A stretch of DNA of 64,000 bases from Batillaria attramentaria (Eukaryota > Mollusca > Gastropoda > Batillariidae), in NCBI GenBank assembly GCA_018292915.2, contig JACVVK020000342.1:633501-697500 (forward strand), read 5' to 3'. The position numbers and the translations under genes are program-made. The first letter of the stretch is position 1, and the number at the start of each line of letters is the position of its first letter. Positions 32,801-44,370 of the stretch are shown piece by piece. The notes under the pieces were generated by a model, which was not told the DNA's origin, did not search any database, and saw only the letters and a program-made list of their open reading frames with translations.

Positions 32801-35800
32801 CTCTCTCTTCCTTGAAGGATCACATGCCATTTGAGGTTCATATGATCTGTCGCAGAGCCATACACTGACACAGACGTTTTTGAAATGAGACTGTATCTGT
32901 TTTTGTCTCTCTCTCTCTGTGTAGACTACTGTGTCTGTGTCTGTCTCTCGCTCTCTCTTCCTTGAAGGATCACATGCCATTTGAGGTTCATATGATCTGT
33001 CGTAGAGCCATACACTGACACAGACGTTTTTGAAATGAGACTGTATCTGTTTTTGTCTCTCTCTCTCTGTGTAGACTACTGTGTCTGTGTCTGTCTCTCG
33101 CTCTCTCTTCCTTGAAGGATCACATGCCATTTGAGGTTCATATGATCTGTCGCAGAGCCATACACTGACACAGACGTTTTTGAAATGAGACTGTATCTGT
33201 TTTTGTCTCTCTCTCTGTGTGTAGACTACTGTGTCTGTGTCTGTCTCTCGCTCTCTCTTCCTTGAAGGATCACATGCCATTTGAGGTTCATATGATCTGT
33301 CGTAGAGCCATACACTGACACAGACGTTTTTGAAATGAGACTGTATCTGTTTTTGTCTCTCTCTCTCTGTGTAGACTACTGTGTCTGTGTCTGTCTCTCG
33401 CTCTCTCTTCCTTGAAGGATCACATGCCATTTGAGGTTCATATGATCTGTCGTAGAGCCATACACTGACACAGACGTTTTTGAAATGAGACTGTATCTGT
33501 TTTTGTCTCTCTCTCTCTGTGTAGACTACTGTGTCTGTGTCTGTCTCTCGCTCTCTCTTCCTTGAAGGATCACATGCCATTTGAGGTTCATATGATCTGT
33601 CGCAGAGCCATACACTGACACAGACGTTTTTGAAATGAGACTGTATCTGTTTTTGTCTCTCTCTCTCTGTGTAGACTACTGTGTCTGTGTCTGTCTCTCG
33701 CTCTCTCTTCCTTGAAGGATCACATGCCATTTGAGGTTCATATGATCTGTCGTAGAGCCATACACTGACACAGACGTTTTTGAAATGAGACTGTATCTGT
33801 TTTTGTCTCTCTCTCTCTGTGTAGACTACTGTGTCTGTGTCTGTCTCTCGCTCTCTCTTCCTTGAAGGATCACATGCCATTTGAGGTTCATATGATCTGT
33901 CGCAGAGCCATACACTGACACAGACGTTTTTGAAATGAGACTGTATCTGTTTTGTCTCTCTCTCTCTGTGTAGACTACTGTGTCTGTGTCTGTCTCTCGC
34001 TCTCTCTTCCTTGAAGGATCACATGCCATTTGAGGTTCATATGATCTGTCGCAGAGCCATACACTGACACAGACGTTTTTGAAATGAGACTGTATCTGTT
34101 TTTGTCTCTCTCTCTCTGTGTAGACTACTGTGTCTGTGTCTGTCTCTCGCTCTCTCTTCCTTGAAGGATCACATGCCATTTGAGGTTCATATGATCTGTC
34201 GCAGAGCCATACACTGACACAGACGTTTTTGAAATGAGACTGTATCTGTTTTTGTCTCTCTCTCTCTGTGTAGACTACTGTGTCTGTGTCTGTCTCTCGC
34301 TCTCTCTTCCTTGAAGGATCACATGCCATTTGAGGTTCATATGATCTGTCGCAGAGCCATACACTGACACAGACGTTTTTGAAATGAGACTGTATCTGTT
34401 TTTGTCTCTCTCTCTCTGTTTAGACTACTGTGTCTGTGTCTGTCTCTCGCTCTCTCTTCCTTGAAGGATCACATGCCATTTGAGGTTCATATGATCTGTC
34501 GCAGAGCCATACACTGACACAGACGTTTTTGAAATGAGACTGTATCTGTTTTTGTCTCTCTCTCTCTGTGTAGACTACTGTGTCTGTGTCTGTCTCTCGC
34601 TCTCTCTTCCTTGAAGGATCACATGCCATTTGAGGTTCATATGATCTGTCGCAGAGCCATACACTGACACAGACGTTTTTGAAATGAGACTGTATCTGTT
34701 TTTGTCTCTCTCTCTCTGTTTAGACTACTGTGTCTGTGTCTGTCTCTCGCTCTCTCTTCCTTGAAGGATCACATGCCATTTGAGGTTCATATGATCTGTC
34801 GCAGAGCCATACACTGACACAGACGTTTTTGAAATGAGACTGTATCTGTTTTTGTCTCTCTCTCTCTGTGTAGACTACTGTGTCTGTGTCTGTCTCTCGC
34901 TCTCTCTTCCTTGAAGGATCACATGCCATTTGAGGTTCATATGATCTGTCGCAGAGCCATACACTGACACAGACGTTTTTGAAATGAGACTGTATCTGTT
35001 TTTGTCTCTCTCTCTCTGTGTAGACTACTGTGTCTGTGTCTGTCTCTCGCTCTCTCTTCCTTGAAGGATCACATGCCATTTGAGGTTCATATGATCTGTC
35101 GTAGAGCCATACACTGACACAGACGTTTTTGAAATGAGACTGTATCTGTTTTTGTCTCTCTCTCTCTGTTTAGACTACTGTGTCTGTGTCTGTCTCTCGC
35201 TCTCTCTTCCTTGAAGGATCACATGCCATTTGAGGTTCATATGATCTGTCGTAGAGCCATACACTGACACAGACGTTTTTGAAATGAGACTGTATCTGTT
35301 TTTGTCTCTCTCTCTCTGTGTAGACTACTGTGTCTGTGTCTGTCTCTCGCTCTCTCTTCCTTGAAGGATCACATGCCATTTGAGGTTCATATGATCTGTC
35401 GCAGAGCCATACACTGACACAGACGTTTTTGAAATGAGACTGTATCTGTTTTTGTCTCTCTCTCTGTGTGTAGACTACTGTGTCTGTGTCTGTCTCTCGC
35501 TCTCTCTTCCTTGAAGGATCACATGCCATTTGAGGTTCATATGATCTGTCGCAGAGCCATACACTGACACAGACGTTTTTGAAATGAGACTATCTGTTTT
35601 TGTCTCTCTCTCTGTGTAGACTACTGTGTCTGTGTCTGTCTCTCGCTCTCTCTTCCTTGAAGGATCACATGCCATTTGAGGTTCGCCAAACAGGTCAGTG
35701 TGCCCAACCTTCCGACCTTGAAGAGACAAATATCATCATTAGCAGCCCCGTGTTTGCGTGGGAAAACCACCTCACATACAATCACCGTCCCTTATCATCC

Positions 35801-36818
35801 GACAGTTACATCTGATACTTCACTTCGACGCGCTCCACCTTCGCTATCTTGATGTCAAGGCAAAAAAACATACCTTTGTTGTAACTGCTGTCTCGCGTTT
35901 CAAATCTACTCAAACAATCCGAGGCACTTAAATTCCGGGCGCGCCAGGAGCCTTTGTTGTGACTATAAGTGTAGAGGCGTATTCTGTCTTCATGTCATTT
36001 CAGTCAGAGCAATTGAAACCTGGGCCCGCATGTAAAACTCGAGGTTAATTTAACCCACGGCTACGGGCCTAACCCAGACTAGGACAAAAGAAACCCCAAA
36101 ACAAACTTTAATAAAAAAGGAAGCGAAGAATGAAAGACAAAAATCCTTCTATAACGGCATAGACACCTTGCTGGAATGGACCCGCTTCCTGGATTAAAAA
36201 CAACAACAACAACAACAAACAAACAAACAAACAAAATTTAACCCTAGCGCTAGTTTAGTTCGAGGTTAGACTCTAACCCGGGGCTAAACTCCCTAACTCC
36301 GACTTTTACATGCGGGCCCTGTTCTTTTGAACCCATCACCCGCCCCGGATATCTTGCCACTTCAGTCTTCGTGCCGGCTACACCCATTCAAGCTGGCCTT
36401 TCTATGGCGTGTCCTGAGAACAATTTCAACTCAAGGCAGCGGTTATAGTGTCAGTGCAGTGTCAGTCAGAATCGGAAACCGCGCAATATTTGAATTGAAT
36501 CTGTGAGATGGTTACCCCGGACGCTCAGTCAGTATAGGTCGAATCCGTGGGCCGTACTGGGCGAACTGTGCCAGCTGCCAACGCAGTCACGCTCATTTAG
36601 TGTAGTTCGCCTGCTTAGGGTTTACGGTTTGATTTAGGGTAGTGAGGGTTAGGTTTAGATTTAGGGTTGTGGTTACCTTGTGGTAATGGTGCAATCGCTA
36701 TGGTGTTTAGACGGTCGCAGTGCATGTACAGCAGGTACAAATGGCACAAGGAGACAACCGAGAAATTGCCCGGAAATTGCGCCTTTGACAAAACAAGAAC
36801 AAAAATCCCCCCCCTCAA

Positions 36819-36906
<88 letters not shown>

Positions 36907-37682
36907 ACCCCCCAAAAACAACAACAAAAAACAAAACAACACAAAAAACAACAACAAAACAAAACAACAACAACAGCAACAACAACAACAAAATCCTGTT
37001 TCCGATTTCTGCATTCAAGGCAGGTTTTGTGGGTCGGCGGGAGAAGGACACTTCTTTTGGCCTTCAGCAGAATTTCTACTACAGATCTGTAATAGTTTCT
37101 TAAGTCCTTCAGCACTGCCAACGTGCGTACATTCGATATCCGTCATAGAAGGGTGGGGTGCGTGTTTTGGAGCTTAACTTCCTTTCCCACCATGTATGAC
37201 TGATATCAAAGGCGGGGCCAAGACAAACATCTGCCCCCAGCCGGGATTCGAACTCACGACCCCGAGCATGGAAAGTCCAACGCTCTACCAATCTCCGCGA
37301 TAGGAAGGGGCGTAGAACCCACATATAAACAGCACAGCAGCAAAAGCCTGTAGAATACAGTTCTTACGAAAACAATGAAGGCGAGAAACTAATTGGAAGG
37401 GGCGGTTCCCGGGGATCTCACAGTGTTTGCAGCGGCCGCCACTTGTCCACAGCTTCCGATGTCATGACAAGCACCTCTTCGGGCCTCTCTTGTGGACATT
37501 GGCCACATAATAAGGGAACCTCTCTGTCTCGATCTCTGTCACTCTCTCTGCCCGCCCTCAGTGCACACACGGAAGCGTTTAAAAAAAAAATCGTGTGTAA
37601 CGGAATGTGTTTGGTTGCATTTCACCCATTCTTTAGGAAGAGGCCTCATCTCTTCCACTCAGAGTGATGGAGAGTGCACAGC

Positions 37683-37714
<32 letters not shown>

Positions 37715-37797
37715 ACAATGAAAAAACAAAGCACTCCAAAAAAACATCCAACCAAACAAACAACCCCCAAACAAAAATTAATACAAACACAAATACA

Positions 37798-37896
<99 letters not shown>

Positions 37897-38158
37897 GACA
37901 AAAGAAGTCTTTCCAGTGCCGTCGATGAATTCTCTGCGTTAATTAGGAAAGCCCATATGCACTCGGTCAAAACCTCTCAAAACTCTATCCAGTGTTGTTT
38001 TTCACACTGTTCCTATGGAGATCTCGTTGACACGGTCCGTTTCTCGTCATTTCCCGGGGCAATGAGAATTTCAAGGCCGTTTTCGGGTACTGTAATAAAA
38101 ACATGGTAGTTTTCCTGAAGGCTTAGGGTAGGGTAGACCTCAGTGGCGGTGCGGTGCG

Positions 38159-38222
<64 letters not shown>

Positions 38223-38470
38223 CAGAATCAGAATTGTTAGAATTGTTTGATAGGCCTTAGGCCCATTCAAAGTTGAGAGTGACATCCAGACATTCTTATA
38301 CACATCACTACATGTACAAAAAATAACCAAAGAGCAAAATAAAGTATATCAACTCATCTGAGCAACTGTTGTCTTTTTCTTAAAGCTAGAAAAGTAAATA
38401 ATGCCAGGTTCTTAACTGTATAATAGTTACTTGAGGCCATTAACAAAGTGAGTCGAAAGCTGTTTGGATG

Positions 38471-38520
<50 letters not shown>

Positions 38521-39265
38521 TCCTAGTACATCCTGTGCTCATAATGCATAATCATTTGTCACGAGTGTATTCTAGCATCCGCATTCACAAACAGGATTTG
38601 GTTACTGTGCACTTGTAATTTATGACATGTATACGTGGCTAATCTCTCCCCACTCCCCAATATTTTTGTACTGGGTTCTGTAATGTCAAGGCATCATTAT
38701 TATGCAGTGCCAGTGTTCGGTTTCGCTGTCGGAATGTTGTTTACTGGTTTCCTCGAGTTAGCTGCAAGGAACTAAAGGTGTTTTTGTCATGCGATTATCA
38801 TGTTACGTACACGCATGGATACAACCGAAACCACTACCGGGTTGACAAGCGGGTGGGGGGTAGAGGAGAGGAGAGGGGGTGGATAGCTTGAGGGGAGCGG
38901 GCGTGGGGGGGGGGGGGGGGTGGCAGAGGGGGAACAACGACGTCATCACACCACTCCGCAATACCAGTAATAGTAGATGTATGAGACGCACAAGTATGAT
39001 GAATTCCCCCCCCCCCCCCCCCCCCTAAAAAAAAAAAAAAATACCGTGTGCCTGAACTGAAAAGCAGACCGTTTTCGGGCTGAAATTTCAACTGCGTAAT
39101 ATTCAGCTTCTGGTATGCATTACACGAGAGACACCAACAAGAACCGGGGGGGGGGGGGGGGGGGGGTTAGATGAAAGAAATACACAAGGGGGGAATTCCT
39201 AAGAAGAGATAATGTGTGTCTAGGTAATGTTGTCTAACCTTTCACAGGGAGAAAGGACACACAGT

Positions 39266-39349
<84 letters not shown>

Positions 39350-40710
39350 CAATGAATCTTTATTTTTCAACTGTAGAGGTAGTTAACGTGATAGTCAGTT
39401 TTCGTACTTGCCGTTGCTAATTCTAAATTCTAATCAGTGACGTCTGCTTCAAAATAGAACACTAAGTAAGAGGTAGAAATACTGAATAAGGTATTCAGAG
39501 AGAGAAATTGAAATTGAAATAACTTTATTTGAAAACGGTGGAAGTTTTGGTCTTGCGACCAATTTCAGAGAGAGAGAGGGGGGGGGGGGGATAATGAGGA
39601 AGGAAGGTTAAAAACCCAACCCAACAAGATAAATAAAATAATACCCCAACAGTCTGGAACTCACCGCCTGCTAGCGTGAGAGAGCAAACTATCTGTCATT
39701 TTTTCAAAGCAGAGCTTAAATCCCATCTGTTTCAACTTGCCTTCAGGTTTATTGATTCATGTAACCGTGGTGCCTGCTGTTTTAGGACGTGTTTTATGTG
39801 CGTGTGAGTGATGTGTGAATGCGCAATGAAATGACGTTTTCTAGAATTGCGCAGTATAAAATTATGTGATTTATTATCATTATTTATTAATACCTTCCGT
39901 AACGGTTTCCTGTCGATGTACGACAGCTGACCCTCTTCCTGATTAACAACCAACCAACCAGCAACACCTAACAACAACAACAACAACAACAACACTGTAC
40001 TATGCCAGGTGTCAATTTTGTGTCTGTTTTCTTCAAATATATATACATATGTATATAAAAATAAAATGTCAAAACACAAGAATAAAAAAGCAAACAAACA
40101 AACAAACAAACAAACAAACAAACAAAAACAACAACAAAAAACAAAAAACCCAACAAAAGAACAACAACAACAACAACAACAAGACTTTCCCCTTCTGAGA
40201 CAAATAAACTATTCTCATTTTTATCCTGATTTCGTCAGTCACGACTGTCGAAGCAACTGTTTCCTCGTATTGTCTTCTGTGTTGGCCACCCTGCCGCTAA
40301 CATGTATGTTGTTCGTGTTACAGTGCCTCTGGACCTTGGAGACAAACAGGGAAGCCTTGTTCTCATCGACACAGCCGGACAGGTAAACAGCACAGTCTTT
40401 GTTGAACATTTCTTCCGCTGGTAAACAAGACAAATGATGTGCAGCGTAGTAGCCGGGCCGGGAAGCCGCCCAGTTGATTAATAACCATCCTGGTACAGGA
40501 ACAGATACATGTAGTGTTAGTTACAGAGGGTTACATGTGGGCTGGAGCGGAGACATGGATACAAATACAGTTTCCTGATTAGACATCCTCTCTGTCTGTC
40601 TATCTATCTGTCTATCTGTCTGTCTCTCACTCTCTCTGTACCTCTCTCTTTCTACTCCTCCCCCCCCCCCATCATCTCCCTCTCACCCGGCTATCTCCCC
40701 CCTCCGCCCC

Positions 40711-40803
<93 letters not shown>

Positions 40804-40827
40804 TCTCTCTCTCTCTCTCTCTGTGTC

Positions 40828-40867
<40 letters not shown>

Positions 40868-40873
40868 CTTTCC

Positions 40874-40940
<67 letters not shown>

Positions 40941-43595
40941 TCAGTCTGTCTCACGATCTGTGTGTCTCATGCACAATAGCTAATATAAAGTGCGTCAAAT
41001 CAACTTACTGACACTTATGCTGAAACACATGGACATCATACCAACCGTACTCAGAATATGATTATTTTGGCCGACCCTGTATATCCGTGTAGTTTTCCAG
41101 AGTTGGTTCTCCAGTACAGTTTTTGCCAGACCTCCAAACAAACGCCTCTGTTATTGATTATGCCAGCTGTCAAGCAGTATTACAGAGAGCCATTGTTACT
41201 AGAGGCTGCCAGTCAGTCAAAACAGCTGCACAGAGCAAACAATATAACTGTTGTTCCCACTGCTTCCAAATGTCTCTTTCCCGTAATGGCCCACTTCTGA
41301 CGGAAATGCTGTACTATATAATTATATAGTTTTAGCAGGCAGTTAAGCGCCTTTGTTTTACTAATTGCACTGCAGAAAACAATCGTAATTATGGTCTTTT
41401 TTTATCTGAGTGGTAAACAATTCTCGATACCCCCCCCCCCCTAGCAAATAAGAATAACTGGTGTATAAAACCACTGTAGTGTTCGTAAATAAATAAATAA
41501 ATAAATAAATGAATTTATTTGTTAATGTCGCTGCACTGCAGTTGTGCATCTCCAAATGAAGGGTGGGTACGTGGATGTTTGGGAGTTTAACGTCCGTTTT
41601 CACCATTGTATGATAGCAAAGACAGAACTAGGAGAATAAGGCCAGCACAAATAATAATTTGGCCCCAGCCGGATCTCACGACTCGAGCATTGAAAAGCCC
41701 AGTCGGCTGTCTCGGCTCCCCCTTAAAAACAGGAACCAGAAAGAAACACATAAAATAACTACTACTACTACTACTACTACTAGATAAATGTAGGGAAATA
41801 TATAAAGTTTAGCAAACCCAAATAAGCAAACAATCCCCTCAAACACCACACCAAATCTATGTCTGGCTACAAATCTTAAAAAGTGAACGATGTATTTCTT
41901 CTGTGAGGAATGTCATGCAGAGGGTTAGAGTCCAAGACTATTTCTAATGCCGTGCAGCAGTGTGCTCGGTTCATGAACTCTTTCCCCCACCCTGCCCCCG
42001 TACAGTAGGGATTACAGTACCTCTCTCTCCCTCCCTGTCCCTCATTCAGGCTTTGTTCCCCCCAGTGGCCATTTGTCTGCTCGGTTTGTTGAAGCTAACA
42101 CAATTAATGTGCACGCGGGCGTGAGGCAACACAATAAGAGAGACTGCACACGGACTGTTTGGCCATTTATAACACCCACCAAAGCTTCTCTCTTTGTTTT
42201 GGTCGAGCAAGGGCCGAGGGGACGCCCGGAATATTATGCAAATTTGTAATCTCTGTTATGTATGAGGACGATGTTTACGGAGAGAGCGCCAGAGAAGCTT
42301 GCATAGTCAACTGGGACTCTTTTATTTCCGCAAAAACAAGAGACAGTGTCTAGCATCTGTCTGTATAATTGCCTTGAATGCTGAACACATTCCTTGTTGT
42401 GGAATGTGAAACATGCACTTGTCCCGCACAATAATTTAAACGACAGAAGCAACGCTTGGATGTAGTCGGAGCAGATGAACATGTAGTGTTATTACCCTGG
42501 CCGGCAGACAAAACAAACGAATATATTCTCGGACGACACACGTCATCCCACCATCTTAGTTTTGTCACAAGCATCTGTCTAGCTCTGTAGGAGAACAGAA
42601 CCCTATTATCCCCTCTCCTGCTAGCGGGAAAATATCAGTGCTGACGCTGGTAGTAAATGCGGATTTTAATGTAAAAAGACATATCTAGATTACAGCATAA
42701 ATTATCAGTGTCCTCGGCAAAAGCACTGTTGATTTTGGGATTGTTTTGTGTAGACAGTTGTATGAGTCAGTGGCATGCTAGCTGTGTTTGAGTTGTGAGA
42801 AAGGTGGAGGAAGACTGACGAGGGGGCGTTGTGTATGTCAGGGTGCTGTGTGGGTGTTACCGTATGTCAGTGTTGCATGTTTAAGAGAGGAAGCTCCGGC
42901 CTTTAAAGGGAGTTATACTGGAGAGGAGCGACAAGATAAATCGCTTTATGTAAAGACACAGTGATCAAAGAATAGCTAGACTAGTTATGTCCGCCTTGGT
43001 AAGGCAGTTATCGGACATTTTGAAAATGATTCGATGTATGACCGGTGTCTGGTCGGACGCAGATATGAAAGCCTGCAACGACTACAACATGAAGTATTAG
43101 CCAAACCTTTCTCCTTGTTTTTGTTGAGGGCAGTAACTATTATGATTGGCCACGCATTGCTTGCGTCACCTCATACAATATCTTTCTCCTTTCTGTGTCC
43201 AGGAAACGTACGACCGGCTGCGAACGCTGAGCTACTACAACACAGACATCTTTGTCGTCTGCTTTTCGGTGGCCAGTATGGACTCCTTCATCAACGTCAG
43301 ATCTCGCTGGATCCCGGAACTACACGACTACAAACCAGGGACTCCCTTCCTCCTCGTCGGGACGCAGTCAGATCTCCGGGACGGCCAGCCTGCTACTGGT
43401 TCTGCGGACTGTGTCTCTACTCACAAGGCCAAGAAGTTGGCGCGAAAGGTTGGCGCCATTTGTTATCTGGAGTGCTCGGCCCTGACCGGAAGTGGACTGG
43501 ACAGGGTCTTCCGGCAGGCCGTCACGTCCGTTCTCCGGCCTCAGAAGAAGAGAAAGCTGTGGTCGAGCATCAAAAACATCTTCGTTAAGCGTTGA
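27879..43595 (+). CDS. Rho-family small GTPase, CAAX-less, three exons
   Basis: Exons 27879-28017, 40324-40382 and 43203-43595 join with phases 1 and 0 and GT/AG borders to give 196 residues, the usual Rho length. The P-loop is GDGGVGKT, switch [11 protein letters not shown] keeps the effector Thr, switch II is [20 protein letters not shown], the base motif is GTQSDLRD and the SAK-equivalent is [14 protein letters not shown]. These mark a Rac/Cdc42-like Rho GTPase, a GTP switch for actin and polarity signalling. The region between DLRD and the next helix is a few residues shorter than in Rac. The C-terminus is polybasic ([17 protein letters not shown]) with no Cys, so it cannot be prenylated in the ordinary way; membrane binding would have to rest on the basic tail. 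Intron 1 is about 12.3 kb and holds the 150-bp satellite; intron 2 is about 2.8 kb. The subfamily cannot be named. Confidence 0.9.
28049..28151 (+). repeat. (CA)n microsatellite
   Basis: About 50 CA units with a few interruptions, starting about 30 bp inside intron 1 of the GTPase gene. Confidence 0.95.
28527..28868 (+). repeat. Family C repeat (28527-28800) followed by (GA)n
   Basis: Begins 'agttagttagttatttagggcttaacgccg' and parallels 7060-7345 to its end. (GA)n occupies 28817-28868. In intron 1 of the GTPase gene. Confidence 0.7.
29763..30090 (-). repeat. (CA)n, complete SINE (29820-29994) and (GA)n
   Basis: The CA run 29763-29816 directly abuts the (GGGT)n tail of a minus-strand family S SINE. 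Its tRNA-like head ends at about 29994 and is followed by (GA)n broken by CC. In intron 1 of the GTPase gene. Confidence 0.85.
30488..30655 (-). repeat. tRNA-derived SINE (family S), nearly complete
   Basis: Minus-strand copy with the body and B box intact. The tRNA-like 5' end is shortened (the stretch after 'cattggaag' is missing). Confidence 0.8.
30912..35683 (+). repeat. 150-bp satellite array, about 32 units
   Basis: Tandem units of exactly 150 bp in most copies. Anchors are 'tcatatgatctgtcg(c/t)agagcc', 'acactgacacagacgttttt', 'gtgtagactactgtgtctg' and 'ttccttgaaggatcacatg'. The first unit (30912-31030) is clearly diverged, the last ends at 35683, and inner units are nearly identical. 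Indels occur near 31540, 32612, 33950 and 35592. As 150 is 50 codons, a 50-residue repeat stays open on the minus strand for up to 468 codons. It is broken by indels and by a recurrent T (GTTTAGAC at about 34419, 34719 and 35169) that makes a stop. The array lies in intron 1 of the GTPase gene. Confidence 0.97.
36024..36320 (+). mobile_element. Palindromic MITE (family M2), copy 1
   Basis: The ends GGGCCCGCATGTAAAACTCG and its inverted counterpart (cgacttttacatgcgggccc) form about 25-bp inverted repeats, with inner complementary blocks around 'taacccacggctacgggcc' and 'taacccggggctaa'. The middle is A-rich. Further copies: 46116-46412, 50671-51005, 51432-51668 (5' truncated) and 54543-54815. 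No ORF. Confidence 0.85.
36610..36668 (+). repeat. Degenerate telomere-like (TTAGGG) patch
   Basis: Contains 'cttagggtttacgg', 'tttagggtagtgagggttagg' and 'tttagatttagggttg'. Four TTAGGG-like units occur in about 60 bp, irregularly spaced. Confidence 0.5.
36815..36995 (+). repeat. (CAA)n-(CA)n-(CAA)n compound repeat
   Basis: ACA trinucleotides 36821-36848, CA run to about 36901, then CAA-rich sequence. A similar compound lies at 37681-37893. Both are in intron 1 of the GTPase gene. Confidence 0.9.
37152..37300 (-). repeat. tRNA-derived SINE (family S), slightly truncated
   Basis: 'ggtgcgtgttttggagcttaacttcc' tail side, then 'cagccgggattcgaactcacg' and the head to about 37295. Confidence 0.75.
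37681..37893 (+). repeat. (CAA)n and (CA)n compound repeat
   Basis: About ten CAA units, A/C-rich linker, nine CAA units and about 33 CA units. Intronic. Confidence 0.9.
38159..38517 (+). repeat. Two (GA)n microsatellites
   Basis: GA runs at 38159-38220 and 38473-38517 in intron 1 of the GTPase gene. Between them is A/T-rich sequence starting (AATCAG)n. Confidence 0.9.
39270..39430 (-). repeat. (GA)n and family A retroposon 3' end
   Basis: GA run 39270-39346 joined to 'tcaatgaatctttatttttcaactgtagagg...ttgccgttgcta', the minus-strand form of the family A tail. Confidence 0.65.
39500..39895 (+). mobile_element. Family B tail and LINE C-terminal fragment
   Basis: 39505-39568 is the minus-strand family B tail. 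From 39643 a plus-strand frame reads [20 protein letters not shown] and [12 protein letters not shown], the typical last segment of non-LTR reverse transcriptases (WNsLP..VR...FK..LK..LF). It ends in a stop and an A/T-rich 3' end near 39895. The rest of the LINE is missing. Confidence 0.6.
39940..40182 (+). repeat. (CAA)n/(CAAA)n low-complexity tract
   Basis: ACA, CAAA and CAA runs about 140 bp upstream of GTPase exon 2. Confidence 0.85.
40567..40940 (+). repeat. TC/TG compound microsatellite
   Basis: (TCTG)n near 40590-40640, (TG)n 40714-40801, (TC)/(TCTG) 40801-40868 and (TG)n 40875-40940. In intron 2 of the GTPase gene. Confidence 0.95.
41561..41722 (-). repeat. tRNA-derived SINE (family S), diverged
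   Basis: 'gggtgggtacgtggatgtttgggagtttaacg' through 'ccccagccggatctcacgac' to the head at about 41720. Small deletions against the consensus. Confidence 0.75.
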
Positions 43596-43819
43596 AAAGT
43601 GGTGGTTATGTTCCAGAGTGTGTTTTAAAAAATCCATTTTATGTTCGTTGATAATATATGAACGACTGCAAAGTCTCAATCTGTGTTCAAAGGACGAAGT
43701 GAGCAATATGCAGCCCCGTGATCCCAATCACAAAATCACATTCGTACTGTCTGGCAAAGATCCAGAGAACATACAAAACAGCGAAGAAAATCGCTGGGAC
43801 ATTCCCATCGCCTTGTAAC

Positions 43820-44099
43820 TGTATCACACAATGGCATCCGGTCTGTGGATCCTTAGGTATCGGGTTCAAATCCCTGCTGGGCAGGAATTTGAGCGGCCCG
43901 ATTTTCCGTTATTTCGGGTAGGTGGGTGGTAGGTGTTTGGGAGTGTCACGTCCTTTTCCATCATGTACGAGTGACAGCAAAGACGGGGCAACGCCGAGAA
44001 AAAAAGCCAGCACAAATATTTGGCTCCAGCCGGGATTCGAACTCACAACCCGAGCACTGAAAGACCAATGCTCTACCATTCGGCTATGCCGGCTCCCCC
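43820..44099 (-). repeat. Two SINEs back to back (family G on plus, family S on minus)
   Basis: 43820-43915 carries a tRNA-like B box (gggttcaaatccctgctggg) followed by 'caggaatttgagcgg' (family G, plus, also at 53836). 43917-44099 is a complete family S copy on minus. They lie just downstream of the GTPase stop codon and could be in its 3' UTR. Confidence 0.7.
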
Positions 44100-44370
44100 C
44101 ATGGAAAGATAAAATATATACCAATATAAAAATAACCAATACATCCGACGCGGTCTTCACGTTACACCGCTTGAGTTTAACACTGCAGTCTCATGGATAA
44201 CAGGAATTGTGCCAGCTTCTACTCACGAGCTCACGTGACTGTGTGAGCAGTGGAACTGTTTTCTTTAGTGAACTGATTTCGTTTTCGACAGTGCACCAGA
44301 CTGCAGTGTTAAGTTGTGAAGCATTAGCCAACAACAGATACAGAAACAACATCGTGACGAAAGGAGTGAC

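Noticed and set aside
30912..35683. CRISPR-like array
   Set aside because: The whole 150-bp unit repeats with no unique spacers, and the genome is animal.
36615..37121. 168-codon minus frame starting [18 protein letters not shown]
   Set aside because: It soon runs into CAA/CA low-complexity sequence and lies within the GTPase intron without splice support.
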